From an uncultured Collinsella sp. (lineage in GTDB: Bacteria > Actinomycetota > Coriobacteriia > Coriobacteriales > Coriobacteriaceae), in the NCBI GenBank assembly GCA_900542275.1, contig UQMW01000006.1, positions 22,188 to 86,187 on the forward strand: a stretch of 64,000 nucleotides of DNA. Reading direction: 5' to 3'. A model generated the notes under the pieces. That model saw nothing but the letters and a program-made list of their open reading frames with translations, was not told the origin of the DNA and ran no database searches. Position 1 is the first letter of the stretch. Each line of letters starts with the position of its first letter. A program made the position numbers and the translations under genes. This document shows positions 16,875 through 26,855 of the stretch, in pieces.

Positions 16875-19800
16875 ATGGCATTCGTCCATCTGCACAATCA
16901 CACTGTTTTCTCCATGCTCGACGGCGCAACCCGTATCCAGGATATGGTCAACCGCGCCGTAGAGCTGGGCATGCCCGCCGTCGCCATTACCGACCACGGC
17001 TACATGTATGGCGTGCCCGACCTGGCGCTGGCCTGCGACGCCGTCAACCACAACACGCCCGAGTACAAAACCTGGAGCCACGACAAGGCCTTCTTGGAAA
17101 AGGATCGCCGCGACGAGCTGGTGGAGCCCGATCCCGAGGAAAACCCGCGCGAGCATGCCCAGTATGTGAAGGACATGGCCATGTGGGACGAGAGGGGCAA
17201 CATCGACGAGCTCAAGCCGCCCCTGGTCATCAAGCCCATCTTTGGCTGCGAGGTCTACTTTACGCCGGACGAGACCCTTGCCCGCGACCATAAGCCCGAG
17301 CTCTACCACATGATCCTTCTGGCCAAGGACCAGGAGGGCTACGTCAACCTGATGCAGACGGTCTCCGAGGCAGCCGTGCAGGGCTTTTACTACAAGCCCC
17401 GCGTGACGCTCAACAACCTGCGCCGCCACGCCAAGGGCATGATCTGCACCAGCGCCTGCATCGCGGGCATCATTCCCAAATACATCGACCGCGGTGACAT
17501 GGAGGGCGCCATCAAGTGGGCCGAGACCTTCCGTGATACCTTCGAACCTGGCGACTTTTATATCGAGATCCAGGAACACGGCATCACCACCGACAACGGC
17601 CTGACCGATGAGCAGATGGACCGCACGCTCATCGACATCGCCAAGCAGGTAGGCGTCAAGGTCATCGCCACCAACGACTTCCACTACCTGCGCCGCGAGG
17701 ACGCTCCCGTGCAGGACGTCATCATGTGCATCGGCATGAACGCCAAGGTCGACGACCCCAACCGCATGCGCATGACTGGCTCGGAGTTTTACATGAAGAC
17801 CGAGGAGGAGATGCGGGCGATGTTCCCGTATTGCCCCGAGGCCTGCGACAACACGCTCGAGATCGCCGACAAGTGCTACGTCGAGCTGGACTGGGACTCC
17901 ATCATCCTGCCGCGCTTCCCGTTGCTCGACCCCGGCGAGACGCACGAGAGTCAGTTCCGCCGCGAGTGCGAGAAGGGCCTGCGCCAGCACTACGGTGACG
18001 ACTGGGCCACGCGCGAGATCGGTGGCGTCAACATCAAAGAGCGCTTTGAGTACGAATACAAAGTCATCTGCGACAAGGGCTTTGCCGCCTACTTTTTGAT
18101 TGTTGCCGAGTACGTGCAATGGGCCAAGGACAACGGCATTGGCGTCGGCCCCGGCCGTGGCTCGGCTGCCGGCGCTATCGTCGCCTACGCCATGAACATC
18201 ACCGCGTTCGATCCGCTCGAGAACGGCCTGATGTTCGAGAGGTTCCTGTCCCCGCAGCGTACCGAGATGCCCGATATCGATATGGACTTCGACGATGAGC
18301 GGCGCCTCGAGGTCGTGGAGCACGTTCGCCAGCTCTACGGCCCCGAGAAGGTCACCCACGTCATCACCTACTCGACCATTAAGGCCAAGCAGGCCATCAA
18401 CGACGCCGCGCGCGTCCTGGACTACCCGGTCTACATGGGCCAGCGTCTGTCCAAGATGGTCTCGAGCGACCCCAAGGTCAAGCTCAAGCAGGTGCTCGAA
18501 AAGCAACCCGGCAAAGAGGACCTGTTTAACCCCGATTTTGCCGAGGCATATAAAAAGGACGACGACGCCCGCCGCATCATCGACACGGCGCTCTCAATCG
18601 AGGGCCTCACCCGTGGCGAGGGCGTGCACGCGTGCGCCGTTCTGATCTGCCGCGACCCCGTCAACGAGCACGTGCCCACCAAGCTCGACACCAAGGGCGG
18701 CGTCGAGATTACCCAGTACGAGGGCCATACCGTTGCCGACATGGGCCTGCTCAAGATGGACTTCTTGGGCCTGCGCACGCTGACTGTTATCTCCAAGGCA
18801 AAGGCAAACATCAAGAAGAACTTCGGCATCGACATCAAAGAGGAAGAGATTCCCTTTGACGACCCCGAGATCTTTAAGCTCATGGGTTCCGGCCACACCG
18901 CCGGCGTCTTTCAGGTCGAGTCCGCCGGCATGACGGCCACGATCAAGAACATGAAGCCCACCGAGTACAAGCACGTCGTGGCATTGATCGCCCTGTACCG
19001 CCCGGGCCCGCTGGGCGCCGGCATGGTTTCGTCCTACATCAACCGTATGAACGGCAAGGAGCCGGCGGTCTCCTACGACGACCGCCTGGACGACATCCTG
19101 GGCGAAACCTACGGCACCATGGTCTACCAGGAGCAGGTTATGCTCATCTCCGTCGAGATGTGCGGCTTCTCCAAGGGCGAATCGGACTCGCGTATCCGTA
19201 AGCCCGTGGCTAAGAAGAAAATCAAGCTGCTCACGTCGACGGTGCTCCACTGGGAGGATGGCTCCGACGAGACCACCTACGACCACTGGATGAACGGCGC
19301 CATCAAGAACAACTATACGCGCGAGGTCGCCCAGAAGATTTGGGACGATGTTCTCGAGTTCGCGTCCTACGCCTTCAACAAGTCGCACTCCGCCGGCTAC
19401 GCCATCCTGGTTATGCAGACGGCGTGGCTCAAGGCGCACTATCCGCACGAGTACATGGCGGCCGTTCTGACGTCCTATACGGGCAAGACCGACAAGATCG
19501 TGCACTACGTCTCGGCATGCCGTCACGACGGCATCCCCGTGCTGTCGCCAGATGTCAACGAGTCCGGTACCGAGTTCACGGCTACCAAGGAGGGCGTGCG
19601 CTTTGGTCTGGCCGGCATCCGCGGCGTGGGCACCGGCGTGGCGCAGGCGATTATCGCCGAGCGCGAGGCGGGCGGCCCGTTTAAGACGCTGCACGACTTT
19701 GTCGAGCGCGTGGACTCGAGCCAGGCCAACCGCCGCGTGATCGAATCGCTCATCAAGGCAGGCGCCTTCGACTCCACGGGGTATCCGCGTCGCCAGATGA

Positions 19801-20678
19801 TGCACTTTGTGGACAAGAACAACCCCGAGAACATCATCGATGCCGCGGTAAAGCGCCAGAAGGATCGCGCGAGCGGCCAGACGTCGTTCTTCGATATGTT
19901 TGGCGACGTTGAGGGCTCGGGCTTTGAGGTGAGCGTGCCCGATCCGGATGGCCAGGAATGGGACCGCCACCTCAAGTTGAGTCAGGAGAAGGAGGTTCTG
20001 GGCATCTATGTCTCGGACCACCCGCTGCGCCCGTTTGAGTATGCACTAGCCAAGGCGCGTGACTTCTCGTTCTCGCAGATCGACACCGGCTACGAAGTTC
20101 AGAATCCTACGGGCGGCACCATCAACCAGGAAATTCCCGAGGGCAAGGCGCTGTGGTGGGCCGGCATGGTCTCGAGCGTGTCCAAGCGCGTGACCAAAAA
20201 CGGTGACCCCATGGGCATCGTGCGGCTCGAGGACATGGAAGGCGAGGCCACCGTCGTCGTGTTCCCCAAGACCTACAAGGAGGCCGAGGGGTACCTGTAC
20301 GGCGAGGTCGATCCCGAGACCGGCGCGCAGCTGTCCGATGCCTTTGTGCGCATTAAGGGCAAGCTCGAGCGCTCGGACCGCGGCGACCAGATCATCGCGC
20401 AGGAGATCGTGCCGCTCGAGCTTAACGAGGAGAACAACAAGCCCAAGGTGTTTGAGGTCATGGTGCCCAACAGCCGCTTTAGCCAGGGCAATATGGCGCG
20501 TCTTGCCACGGTGCTTACCGCCAACCCGGGCGGCGACCGCGTGGAGATCTTTATCGAGCAGGTGGACGGGCGCGTGCTGCGTGCCGAGGTACCTGCCAAG
20601 GTCAACGCGCGTTCGATTCCGCTGCTGGCCGAGGCCAAGGCCATTGTGGGTAACCAGGGCCGCGTGACGGTGATCTAA
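16875..20678 (+). CDS. dnaE: DNA polymerase III alpha subunit
   Basis: The replicative polymerase, 1267 residues. The N-terminal PHP domain keeps its metal ligands (HLHNHT with H5, H7 and H9; ITDHG), which suggests an active PHP exonuclease, and it carries an extra acidic stretch of about 60 residues before FGCEVYF. The catalytic aspartates are in PDIDMDFDD (D467, D469). The palm and fingers motifs GPGRGSAAG, KMDFLGL and FNKSHSAGYA are present. The usual RRAMGKKK segment reads RIRKPVAKKK and is followed by a small insertion. The C-terminal OB domain starts WWAGMVSSVSKR. A possible -10 TAAAAT lies at 16830, and GGAG precedes the start. It is followed after 28 bases by the SNF2 gene. Confidence 0.95.
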   Translation: MAFVHLHNHTVFSMLDGATRIQDMVNRAVELGMPAVAITDHGYMYGVPDLALACDAVNHNTPEYKTWSHDKAFLEKDRRDELVEPDPEENPREHAQYVKDMAMWDERGNIDELKPPLVIKPIFGCEVYFTPDETLARDHKPELYHMILLAKDQEGYVNLMQTVSEAAVQGFYYKPRVTLNNLRRHAKGMICTSACIAGIIPKYIDRGDMEGAIKWAETFRDTFEPGDFYIEIQEHGITTDNGLTDEQMDRTLIDIAKQVGVKVIATNDFHYLRREDAPVQDVIMCIGMNAKVDDPNRMRMTGSEFYMKTEEEMRAMFPYCPEACDNTLEIADKCYVELDWDSIILPRFPLLDPGETHESQFRRECEKGLRQHYGDDWATREIGGVNIKERFEYEYKVICDKGFAAYFLIVAEYVQWAKDNGIGVGPGRGSAAGAIVAYAMNITAFDPLENGLMFERFLSPQRTEMPDIDMDFDDERRLEVVEHVRQLYGPEKVTHVITYSTIKAKQAINDAARVLDYPVYMGQRLSKMVSSDPKVKLKQVLEKQPGKEDLFNPDFAEAYKKDDDARRIIDTALSIEGLTRGEGVHACAVLICRDPVNEHVPTKLDTKGGVEITQYEGHTVADMGLLKMDFLGLRTLTVISKAKANIKKNFGIDIKEEEIPFDDPEIFKLMGSGHTAGVFQVESAGMTATIKNMKPTEYKHVVALIALYRPGPLGAGMVSSYINRMNGKEPAVSYDDRLDDILGETYGTMVYQEQVMLISVEMCGFSKGESDSRIRKPVAKKKIKLLTSTVLHWEDGSDETTYDHWMNGAIKNNYTREVAQKIWDDVLEFASYAFNKSHSAGYAILVMQTAWLKAHYPHEYMAAVLTSYTGKTDKIVHYVSACRHDGIPVLSPDVNESGTEFTATKEGVRFGLAGIRGVGTGVAQAIIAEREAGGPFKTLHDFVERVDSSQANRRVIESLIKAGAFDSTGYPRRQMMHFVDKNNPENIIDAAVKRQKDRASGQTSFFDMFGDVEGSGFEVSVPDPDGQEWDRHLKLSQEKEVLGIYVSDHPLRPFEYALAKARDFSFSQIDTGYEVQNPTGGTINQEIPEGKALWWAGMVSSVSKRVTKNGDPMGIVRLEDMEGEATVVVFPKTYKEAEGYLYGEVDPETGAQLSDAFVRIKGKLERSDRGDQIIAQEIVPLELNEENNKPKVFEVMVPNSRFSQGNMARLATVLTANPGGDRVEIFIEQVDGRVLRAEVPAKVNARSIPLLAEAKAIVGNQGRVTVI

Positions 20679-20706
20679 GCTACCCCGGGTGAGATTGGAG
20701 GAAGTG

Positions 20707-23700
20707 ATGGCGCAGGGGACGTTTGTGCAGGCGCTTCGCAAAGAGGCGGCGTTGAGCGGCACCTTTATGAAGGGGCGTTCGCTCATGCTCAACGGCGCCG
20801 TGCTGTCGATCGAGGACAGCGGCTCGCGCTTCTCCAAAAACGTGACGGTCGAGGGCTCGGTGCGCGGTTCGCGTGGCGACCTGTACAAGACGCACGTGGC
20901 GCTCGACATGGACGAGCACGAGGTGATCGACTACGACTGCGATTGCCCCGCCGCCTATCGTTACCCCGGTATGTGCAAGCACGCTATTGCCACGGCTCTG
21001 GCGTATTTGGATGCCAGCGGCGCCGAGCCCGTCGAAGGTTTGCGCACGCCGGTTCGCACGTTTACGGCGCAGTCGAAACAGCCCGCGCGCACCGCACCCA
21101 AAGCGCCGGCCGTCAACCCCAACTTTCCCTTTCCGGCGCCCGTCCCCACGAGCCCGAGCCTTGTGGCGGCGCTCTCCGATCTTTCGGACGCGCGCATGGA
21201 TGAGCTGGCGAGCATGCGCCGCAAGCTTGCCGGTGCCGTTGATCCCGACGCCCCCAAAGCGGCATTGGAGCCCTCGTTGGTGCCGTACTACAATCCGCTG
21301 TTCGCTGACCGCTTTAGCTGGGCGCTCGAGTTCCGCATTCGCTGTGGATCGGTCTCCTACGTGGTCAAGGACATCGACGGCATGGCCGATGCCTACGTGC
21401 GCGGCGGCACGTTCTCCTATGGCAAGAAGCTCACGTTTGTCCATTCACCTGAGGCCTTTGACGAAACATCGGCAAAGCTGCTCAACCTTGTTGTGACGAC
21501 AGTTGCCTATCTCGATGACATCACAAGCTCGCGTTCGGCGTCGTACGACTTTGCCCGCAGCGGTTTTGTTGCCGAGCGTCAGTTGCCGCTGTCCGAGCAT
21601 AGCATCGTATATGTGCTGGACCTGCTGCGCGGCCAGACCATCTCCTTTGAGCCCGCCTGGTCGCGGGGGATGACGACGCATCGCACCTACGACGTGGCGG
21701 TTGAGCTGTCTCCGCAAAGGGAGGACGAGGCATCCGCTAAGCGCCCACCGCTGCTTGCCGCCAAAATCGCGCCGGCGGCTGGTGGTAGCTATGACCTGCG
21801 CCTGCCCGCCGATATGTACTGCTTTGCGTCGGGCGATGCCGCCTACTTGGTTGACACGCGCCGCGCGCGCCGTACCGACGCTGCATTTGCTCAGCATGCC
21901 GCACCTTTTTTGTCGCGCTTGCTGCCGTGCCGCACGCCCGCCCATATTGCCGCCGAGCAGGTGGGTGAGTTCTGCCGTATGGCGCTGCCCATTTTGCGCG
22001 ACTACACCGACCTCACCGCGCCCGCCGCGCTCGATACCGTGGCACCCGAGCCGAGCTTTGCTATGGCGATCGGTGTCGACGATGGGCTCGTGACCTGCAA
22101 AATTACGGTTACCTACGGCGATTGGTCGGCGGATCTCTTTAGCCTGGGCGCTCCGGGCAGCCCCTTCGAAGAGCAGCGCCCCGGTGTGCCGCCCCGCGAC
22201 GAGGTGGCGGAGTTTCGCGTTATGGATACGGCGGCCCTGTACTTCGATTTCTACGAGGGCGGTCTGGCGTTTGAGGAGCGCGATGACGCCCGCTTGTTCT
22301 GCCTGCTGACCGAGGGCCTGTCCGCCCTGTCCGAACTGGGTGAGGTCATGCTCAGCGACCGTCTGCGCCAGATCTCGGTCCGCCCCGCGCCCAAGCTCTC
22401 GGTTCGTGCGACCGCTAAGAGCAATCTGCTCGATGTCGAGCTGGGCGCGAGCGGGCTTTCGGCCGCGGACCTTGCCGTCTATCTCGATTCGTACAAGCGC
22501 CATCAAACGTTCGCGCGCCTTACGTCCGGCGACATCATTCGCCTGGACGAGGGGGCGCGCGCCGCGTTTGGCCTTGCCGAGGACCTGGGTGTCGATGCCG
22601 TCGACCTGCTCGACGGCGTGTCGCTTCCCGCGTCGAGCACCCTGTTCGTCGACAGCATGCTCGCACGCACGCCGGCGCTCGAGGCCGATCGCGACGCTGC
22701 GTTCCGCCGTACCGTCGAGCGCCTGGACACGCTCGGCAAGATGGACTTTACGGTGCCGGCATCGCTCAAGGCAACGATGCGCGGCTACCAGGTCGACGGA
22801 TACCAGTGGCTCGGCTCGCTCGAACACCTGGGCCTTGGCGGCATCTTGGCCGACGACATGGGCCTGGGCAAAACGCTCCAGATGATTGCGCATATTCTGG
22901 CGCGCGTGGAGGCGGGGGACACCAAGCCCACGCTCGTGGTATGCCCGGCCTCACTCGTGTACAACTGGACTGCCGAGCTGGAGCGCTTTGCCCCGTCGCT
23001 CGATGTGTGCGCCATTGTGGGTGCCAAGGCTCAACGCCGCATGCAAATTTCCGGCGTGGCCGAGCATAGCGTGGTCGTGACGTCGTATGACCTTATGCGG
23101 CGCGATATCGACGAGTACGTCGAGCAGGATTTTGCCCGCGTGGTGCTCGATGAGGCACAGTACATTAAAAATCCGCTCACGCAGGTGGCGCGCGCCGCCA
23201 AGCGCCTGCCTGCCGGCGTGCGCTTTGCCCTGACGGGCACGCCCATCGAAAACCGCCTGTCCGAGCTCTGGAGCATCTTCGACTTTTTGATGCCGGGCCT
23301 TTTGGGGACGCGCGAGTCGTTTGCCAAGCGCTTTGAGAGCCCCGTCGAGCATGCCGAGGGCGATAGCGCCGCTCGCCTGCAGGCGCTCGTGTCGCCGTTT
23401 GTGCTGCGCCGTGTTAAGGAAGACGTGGTGGCCGACCTGCCCGAGAAGATCGAAGACACTGTCATGGCGCAGCTTACCGGCGAGCAGCGCAAGCTCTACC
23501 TGGCCAACCAGGACCGCATCGCCCAGCAGGTGCAGCACCGCGAGGCTGGGGAGTTTAAGAAGGACAAACTCAAGGTGCTCGCCGAGCTCACCAAGCTGCG
23601 CCAGATCTGCTGCGACCCGCGTCTACACTACGAGGATTACAAGGCGGGGAGCGCCAAGCTCGATACGTGCATGGAGCTCGTGCGCGGCGCACTCGACGGC

Positions 23701-24171
23701 GGGCATCGCATCCTGTTGTTCAGCCAGTTTACGGGTATGCTCGATATCATCGGTAAGCGCTTGGCCAAGGAGGACATCGGCTTTCTTAAGCTCACGGGCG
23801 CTTCGTCCAAGGAGAGCCGCGCCAAGATGGTCGCGCAGTTCCAAGCGGGCGAGGTTCCGGTCTTTTTGATTTCGCTCAAGGCGGGCGGCGTGGGCCTTAA
23901 CCTGACGGCGGCCGACGTGGTCATCCACTACGACCCGTGGTGGAACGTGGCAGCGCAGGACCAAGCGACCGACCGCGCGCACCGTATTGGCCAGCAACAT
24001 ACCGTGACCGTGTACAAGCTCATCGCCAAGGACACGATCGAGGAGCGCATTATGCAGATGCAGGAGTCCAAGCGCGACCTGGTCAACAGCGTGCTCGGCG
24101 GCGACGGCATCTCGTCGGCGCTGTTTACCCGCGAAGATGTTCTGGCGCTGCTGGGCGGCGACGGGCGCTAA
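20707..24171 (+). CDS. SNF2-family helicase with SWIM zinc finger
   Basis: A DNA-dependent ATPase of the bacterial SNF2 (RapA/HepA-like) group. Residues about 76-97 form a SWIM finger (CDCPAAYRYPGMCKH). A long SNF2-associated region follows to about 690. The ATPase core comes next: Walker A DMGLGKT with K722, DEAQ box near 814, TGTPIENRLSELWSIFDFL, then the C-terminal helicase lobe with SQFTGMLDIIGKRL and DRAHRIGQ. The role (transcription recycling or nucleic-acid remodelling) is not settled for this group. An ATG at 20707 suits the TTGGAGGA site; an adjacent GTG at 20704 is possible. Probably co-transcribed with dnaE. Confidence 0.92.
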   Translation: MAQGTFVQALRKEAALSGTFMKGRSLMLNGAVLSIEDSGSRFSKNVTVEGSVRGSRGDLYKTHVALDMDEHEVIDYDCDCPAAYRYPGMCKHAIATALAYLDASGAEPVEGLRTPVRTFTAQSKQPARTAPKAPAVNPNFPFPAPVPTSPSLVAALSDLSDARMDELASMRRKLAGAVDPDAPKAALEPSLVPYYNPLFADRFSWALEFRIRCGSVSYVVKDIDGMADAYVRGGTFSYGKKLTFVHSPEAFDETSAKLLNLVVTTVAYLDDITSSRSASYDFARSGFVAERQLPLSEHSIVYVLDLLRGQTISFEPAWSRGMTTHRTYDVAVELSPQREDEASAKRPPLLAAKIAPAAGGSYDLRLPADMYCFASGDAAYLVDTRRARRTDAAFAQHAAPFLSRLLPCRTPAHIAAEQVGEFCRMALPILRDYTDLTAPAALDTVAPEPSFAMAIGVDDGLVTCKITVTYGDWSADLFSLGAPGSPFEEQRPGVPPRDEVAEFRVMDTAALYFDFYEGGLAFEERDDARLFCLLTEGLSALSELGEVMLSDRLRQISVRPAPKLSVRATAKSNLLDVELGASGLSAADLAVYLDSYKRHQTFARLTSGDIIRLDEGARAAFGLAEDLGVDAVDLLDGVSLPASSTLFVDSMLARTPALEADRDAAFRRTVERLDTLGKMDFTVPASLKATMRGYQVDGYQWLGSLEHLGLGGILADDMGLGKTLQMIAHILARVEAGDTKPTLVVCPASLVYNWTAELERFAPSLDVCAIVGAKAQRRMQISGVAEHSVVVTSYDLMRRDIDEYVEQDFARVVLDEAQYIKNPLTQVARAAKRLPAGVRFALTGTPIENRLSELWSIFDFLMPGLLGTRESFAKRFESPVEHAEGDSAARLQALVSPFVLRRVKEDVVADLPEKIEDTVMAQLTGEQRKLYLANQDRIAQQVQHREAGEFKKDKLKVLAELTKLRQICCDPRLHYEDYKAGSAKLDTCMELVRGALDGGHRILLFSQFTGMLDIIGKRLAKEDIGFLKLTGASSKESRAKMVAQFQAGEVPVFLISLKAGGVGLNLTAADVVIHYDPWWNVAAQDQATDRAHRIGQQHTVTVYKLIAKDTIEERIMQMQESKRDLVNSVLGGDGISSALFTREDVLALLGGDGR

Positions 24172-24321
24172 CCCGCTCGGGTGGGGCCGCCAGGGCGGAT
24201 AGCGCACGCTGCCCCATCGTCCCCGCCCGTTATGTGTTCATTTGCAATGCCGTGGATGGTTTGTCTGCCTTTGGGCATAAGAACCATCAAGAACATTGGC
24301 ACGTCAGCAAAGGAGAACATC

Positions 24322-24684
24322 ATGGCGAAATTCTTTAAGGACCCCGATGGCAAGCTCATTGCCGCCCTGGGCAACGACGTTGCAACCCCTGCCGGTTGCA
24401 CGGAACTGACCGCAAACACTGAGGACGCGGCGCACGAGAAGCACGTGCCTGTTGTCGAGACCGAGCGCGACGGTCACGTGATTCGCGCACGCGTTGGCTC
24501 GGTCGAACATCCCAGCCTGCCCGAGCACTATATTGAGTGGATCGCCCTTGAGGCTGAGGGCCGTCTGGAGATCCATTACCTTGAGCCCGGCATGAAGCCC
24601 GCGACGTTTTTTGCCGGCGGTTCCAAGACCGGTACCGTCTATGCCTACTGCAACCTGCACGGGCTGTGGTCCGCGACGTTCTAG
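24322..24684 (+). CDS. Superoxide reductase (desulfoferrodoxin) with degenerate centre I
   Basis: Reduces superoxide to peroxide in anaerobes. The 120-residue protein keeps the active iron site ligands: His in EKHVPVVE, His in VEHPSLPEHYIEWI, and Cys and His in CNLHGLW. It still aligns with desulfoferrodoxin over the N-terminal 35 residues (FFKDPDGKLI...AGCTEL...DAAHEKHVPVVE), but the CxxC and CC ligands of the desulforedoxin centre are gone apart from one Cys. That is the class III pattern. AGGAG precedes the start. It stands between the SNF2 gene and the NAD synthetase-like gene. Confidence 0.92.
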   Translation: MAKFFKDPDGKLIAALGNDVATPAGCTELTANTEDAAHEKHVPVVETERDGHVIRARVGSVEHPSLPEHYIEWIALEAEGRLEIHYLEPGMKPATFFAGGSKTGTVYAYCNLHGLWSATF

Positions 24685-24704
24685 GAGCGCGCCCCCGCTC
24701 GGGG

Positions 24705-24763
24705 TATCATAGCTAGCATATGCACATGCGAGCGCCGACTGCATTATGCGGCCGGCGCTTTTA
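24705..24763 (+). promoter_or_regulatory. -10-like element and hairpin with T tract before the NadE-like gene
   Basis: TATCAT (24705-24710) could be a -10. It is followed by a stem AGCGCCG/CGGCGCT (24731-24737 with 24753-24759) and TTTT, ending 39 bases before the next start codon. It is either the terminator of the superoxide reductase gene or a leader attenuator. Confidence 0.45.
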
Positions 24764-24801
24764 CTACGACAACGATGGTTTACGACGGAAAGGGCTGAGC
24801 C

Positions 24802-26787
24802 ATGAAGCTCGCGCTTGCACAGATCGATATGCGCCTGGGTGATATTGAGGGCATTTGCGGCCGCATCGAGAACCAGGCTCGTCTGGCCCACGGGCGCGGG
24901 GCGCGCGTGCTGTGCGTTCCGGCTCCGCTCTTTATGGGCGCCATGCCCGGGGGCCTGGTGGGCACCGCCGACTTTGAGCACGACATGCTTGCTGGCTTGA
25001 CTGGTGTCGCCGAGCGTATCCAGGAGCTTGACATGATCTGCATCGTGCCCGCGGCGGTTTCGTTTGAGGGCCAGCCGCTGCTCGACTACATGATGCTCAA
25101 GGACGGTCATGTGGTGCCGGCGCGTTCGAGCATTGCCCTGCAGCGTGGCGAGAACAACGACACGCGTTGGGCGCCGCCGGTGTTCGACGTGGACGGCGTG
25201 CGCATCGCCGTGATTTTTGACTTGGACCGCGAACTCGAGATGTTGCCGACCGGTGTTGACCTCATTGCGTATTTCCAATTCAACGCATTCGATATGACCG
25301 ACGGCGAGACTGCTGCCATTGCCGCCGTTCGCAGCGGCGCCTACCGCAAGATCGCATCCAAGCGCAGCGTGTGGTTTGCCTGCATGGCGCCGGTCGGTGC
25401 CTATGACGAGTCGGTGTATACCGGCGGTTCGTTTGTGCTCGACGACTGCGGTCGCGTGGTGGCCCAGGCGCCGTGTTTTGAGGAGAGCCTGCTGGTTCAG
25501 GAGATTCAGCGCGGCGTGATGCTCGATGCCCTGGAAGATCACGAACTGCCCGAGTTCCGTTCCGAGGAGTGGCTGTGGCAGGCGCTGGTGCTCGCCGTGC
25601 GCGACAACGCCCGAGCCCACGGTGCGTCGCGTGCTGTGGTGGCACTCGAGGGCGACTTGCCGTCGTCTCTGCTGGCGGTGCTGGCCGTCGACGCTCTGGG
25701 CCCGCGTAATGTGATTGGCCTGGTGCTGGGGCGCAACCGTATCTTTACGCCGGCGCAGGAAGAGGCCGAGGCTGCCCGCTGTGCCGCCGTCCGCGCCATC
25801 GCCGAGCGTCTGCACATTCGCACCGTCGAACGCGATGCGCCGGATGCGGCGCGTGTGCTCGATCGCGACGTGTCGGCGGGCGATGCCGAGCGTCTGCGCT
25901 CGCGTACGCTGGGCCTCATGCTGGAGGACACGGCGCTCGAGTTGGGTGCGATGGCGCTGAGCCCGCTGTCCAAAACCGAGTACGCGCTGGCGGCGCCGGC
26001 GCTTTGCGGCGGCTACCAGGGCGATTATGCGCCCTTTGGCGATGTGTACCTGTCGACGCTTGAGTTTGTGGCGCGTGTGCGCAATCGCACGTCTGCCGTG
26101 GTGCCCCAAGAGCTCGTGACGCTCAACGCGGTGGAAGATTGTATGGAGCGAGTGCTGGCGCAGGCGCTCTCGACGCTCGACGGTCCGGTCGATATGCTCG
26201 ACCGCGCGGCACAGCTGCTCGGCGGGCTTGAGCCGGGTGAGGTCGATGGCGCGCTCGAGGCGCACGTGGACCGCAATCGATCTTTCGACGACATCCCGAT
26301 GGCCGCTGGCAAGCCTGAGGCCTGCTCGCTGCTGCTGATGCTCGTGCGTCAGGGCGAGGCCGCCCGCCGCATGCTGCCGACGGCGCCGATCGTCTCGTCC
26401 CGTTCGTTTGCCGAGCGCTCCTGGCCGTACATGCTCGCGTGGTCCGACCTGGGGCTCAACGGCAAGGAGCGTATGGCGGTCGATTCGTTGGCGCGCGCCG
26501 AGGTGCGCCGTTTTGCTGACGAGGATACGAGCGAGCGCATGCGAAACGAGATGATGGGCGTGCTGGGCGAGCTGCTGGGTATTTCGCCCGAGCAGATGGA
26601 GGAGTTGCGCTCTGAGGACGGTCAGCGTCGCTTGCACGAGGGCATGAAAAAGTTCGAGGGCGAGGTCCAGGACGCCATCGAAAAGATGATGGGCGGCCAG
26701 GGTGGCCCGCAGGGTGGACCCCAGGGCACGCCGATGCCGCATCCGCCGGTGGATCCCCGACAGTTCCCATTCTTCTCGCAGAACTAA
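24802..26787 (+). CDS. NAD+ synthetase-like protein lacking catalytic motifs (probable pseudoenzyme)
   Basis: The 661-residue protein has the two-domain layout of glutamine-dependent NadE: a nitrilase-like N-terminal domain (start MKLALAQIDMRLGDIEG) and a synthetase-like C-terminal domain (AVDALGPRNVIGLVLG). All catalytic sites are altered. The nitrilase Glu is A41 (VPAPLFMG for FPELCLTG), the region of the Lys reads VVPARSS, and the Cys is F139 (VIFDLD for LICED). The PP-loop SGGIDS reads EGDLPSS (283-289). So it should neither use glutamine nor bind ATP in the usual way. The last 35 residues are Gly/Pro-rich. It is intact and keeps host codon use, so it is probably functional in another role. 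A GAAAGGG site precedes the start. Confidence 0.75.
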   Translation: MKLALAQIDMRLGDIEGICGRIENQARLAHGRGARVLCVPAPLFMGAMPGGLVGTADFEHDMLAGLTGVAERIQELDMICIVPAAVSFEGQPLLDYMMLKDGHVVPARSSIALQRGENNDTRWAPPVFDVDGVRIAVIFDLDRELEMLPTGVDLIAYFQFNAFDMTDGETAAIAAVRSGAYRKIASKRSVWFACMAPVGAYDESVYTGGSFVLDDCGRVVAQAPCFEESLLVQEIQRGVMLDALEDHELPEFRSEEWLWQALVLAVRDNARAHGASRAVVALEGDLPSSLLAVLAVDALGPRNVIGLVLGRNRIFTPAQEEAEAARCAAVRAIAERLHIRTVERDAPDAARVLDRDVSAGDAERLRSRTLGLMLEDTALELGAMALSPLSKTEYALAAPALCGGYQGDYAPFGDVYLSTLEFVARVRNRTSAVVPQELVTLNAVEDCMERVLAQALSTLDGPVDMLDRAAQLLGGLEPGEVDGALEAHVDRNRSFDDIPMAAGKPEACSLLLMLVRQGEAARRMLPTAPIVSSRSFAERSWPYMLAWSDLGLNGKERMAVDSLARAEVRRFADEDTSERMRNEMMGVLGELLGISPEQMEELRSEDGQRRLHEGMKKFEGEVQDAIEKMMGGQGGPQGGPQGTPMPHPPVDPRQFPFFSQN

Positions 26788-26855
26788 ACTGGGGATGGGA
26801 TTCGCTCTCAACCCCGATACTTCAACTAGGCATCTTGACCCCATTGTGTTATTCT

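Noticed and set aside
19190..19320. Intein or insertion in dnaE near the RIRKPVAKKK segment
   Set aside because: Only a short, in-frame variation; no intein motifs, and the flanking motifs are continuous.
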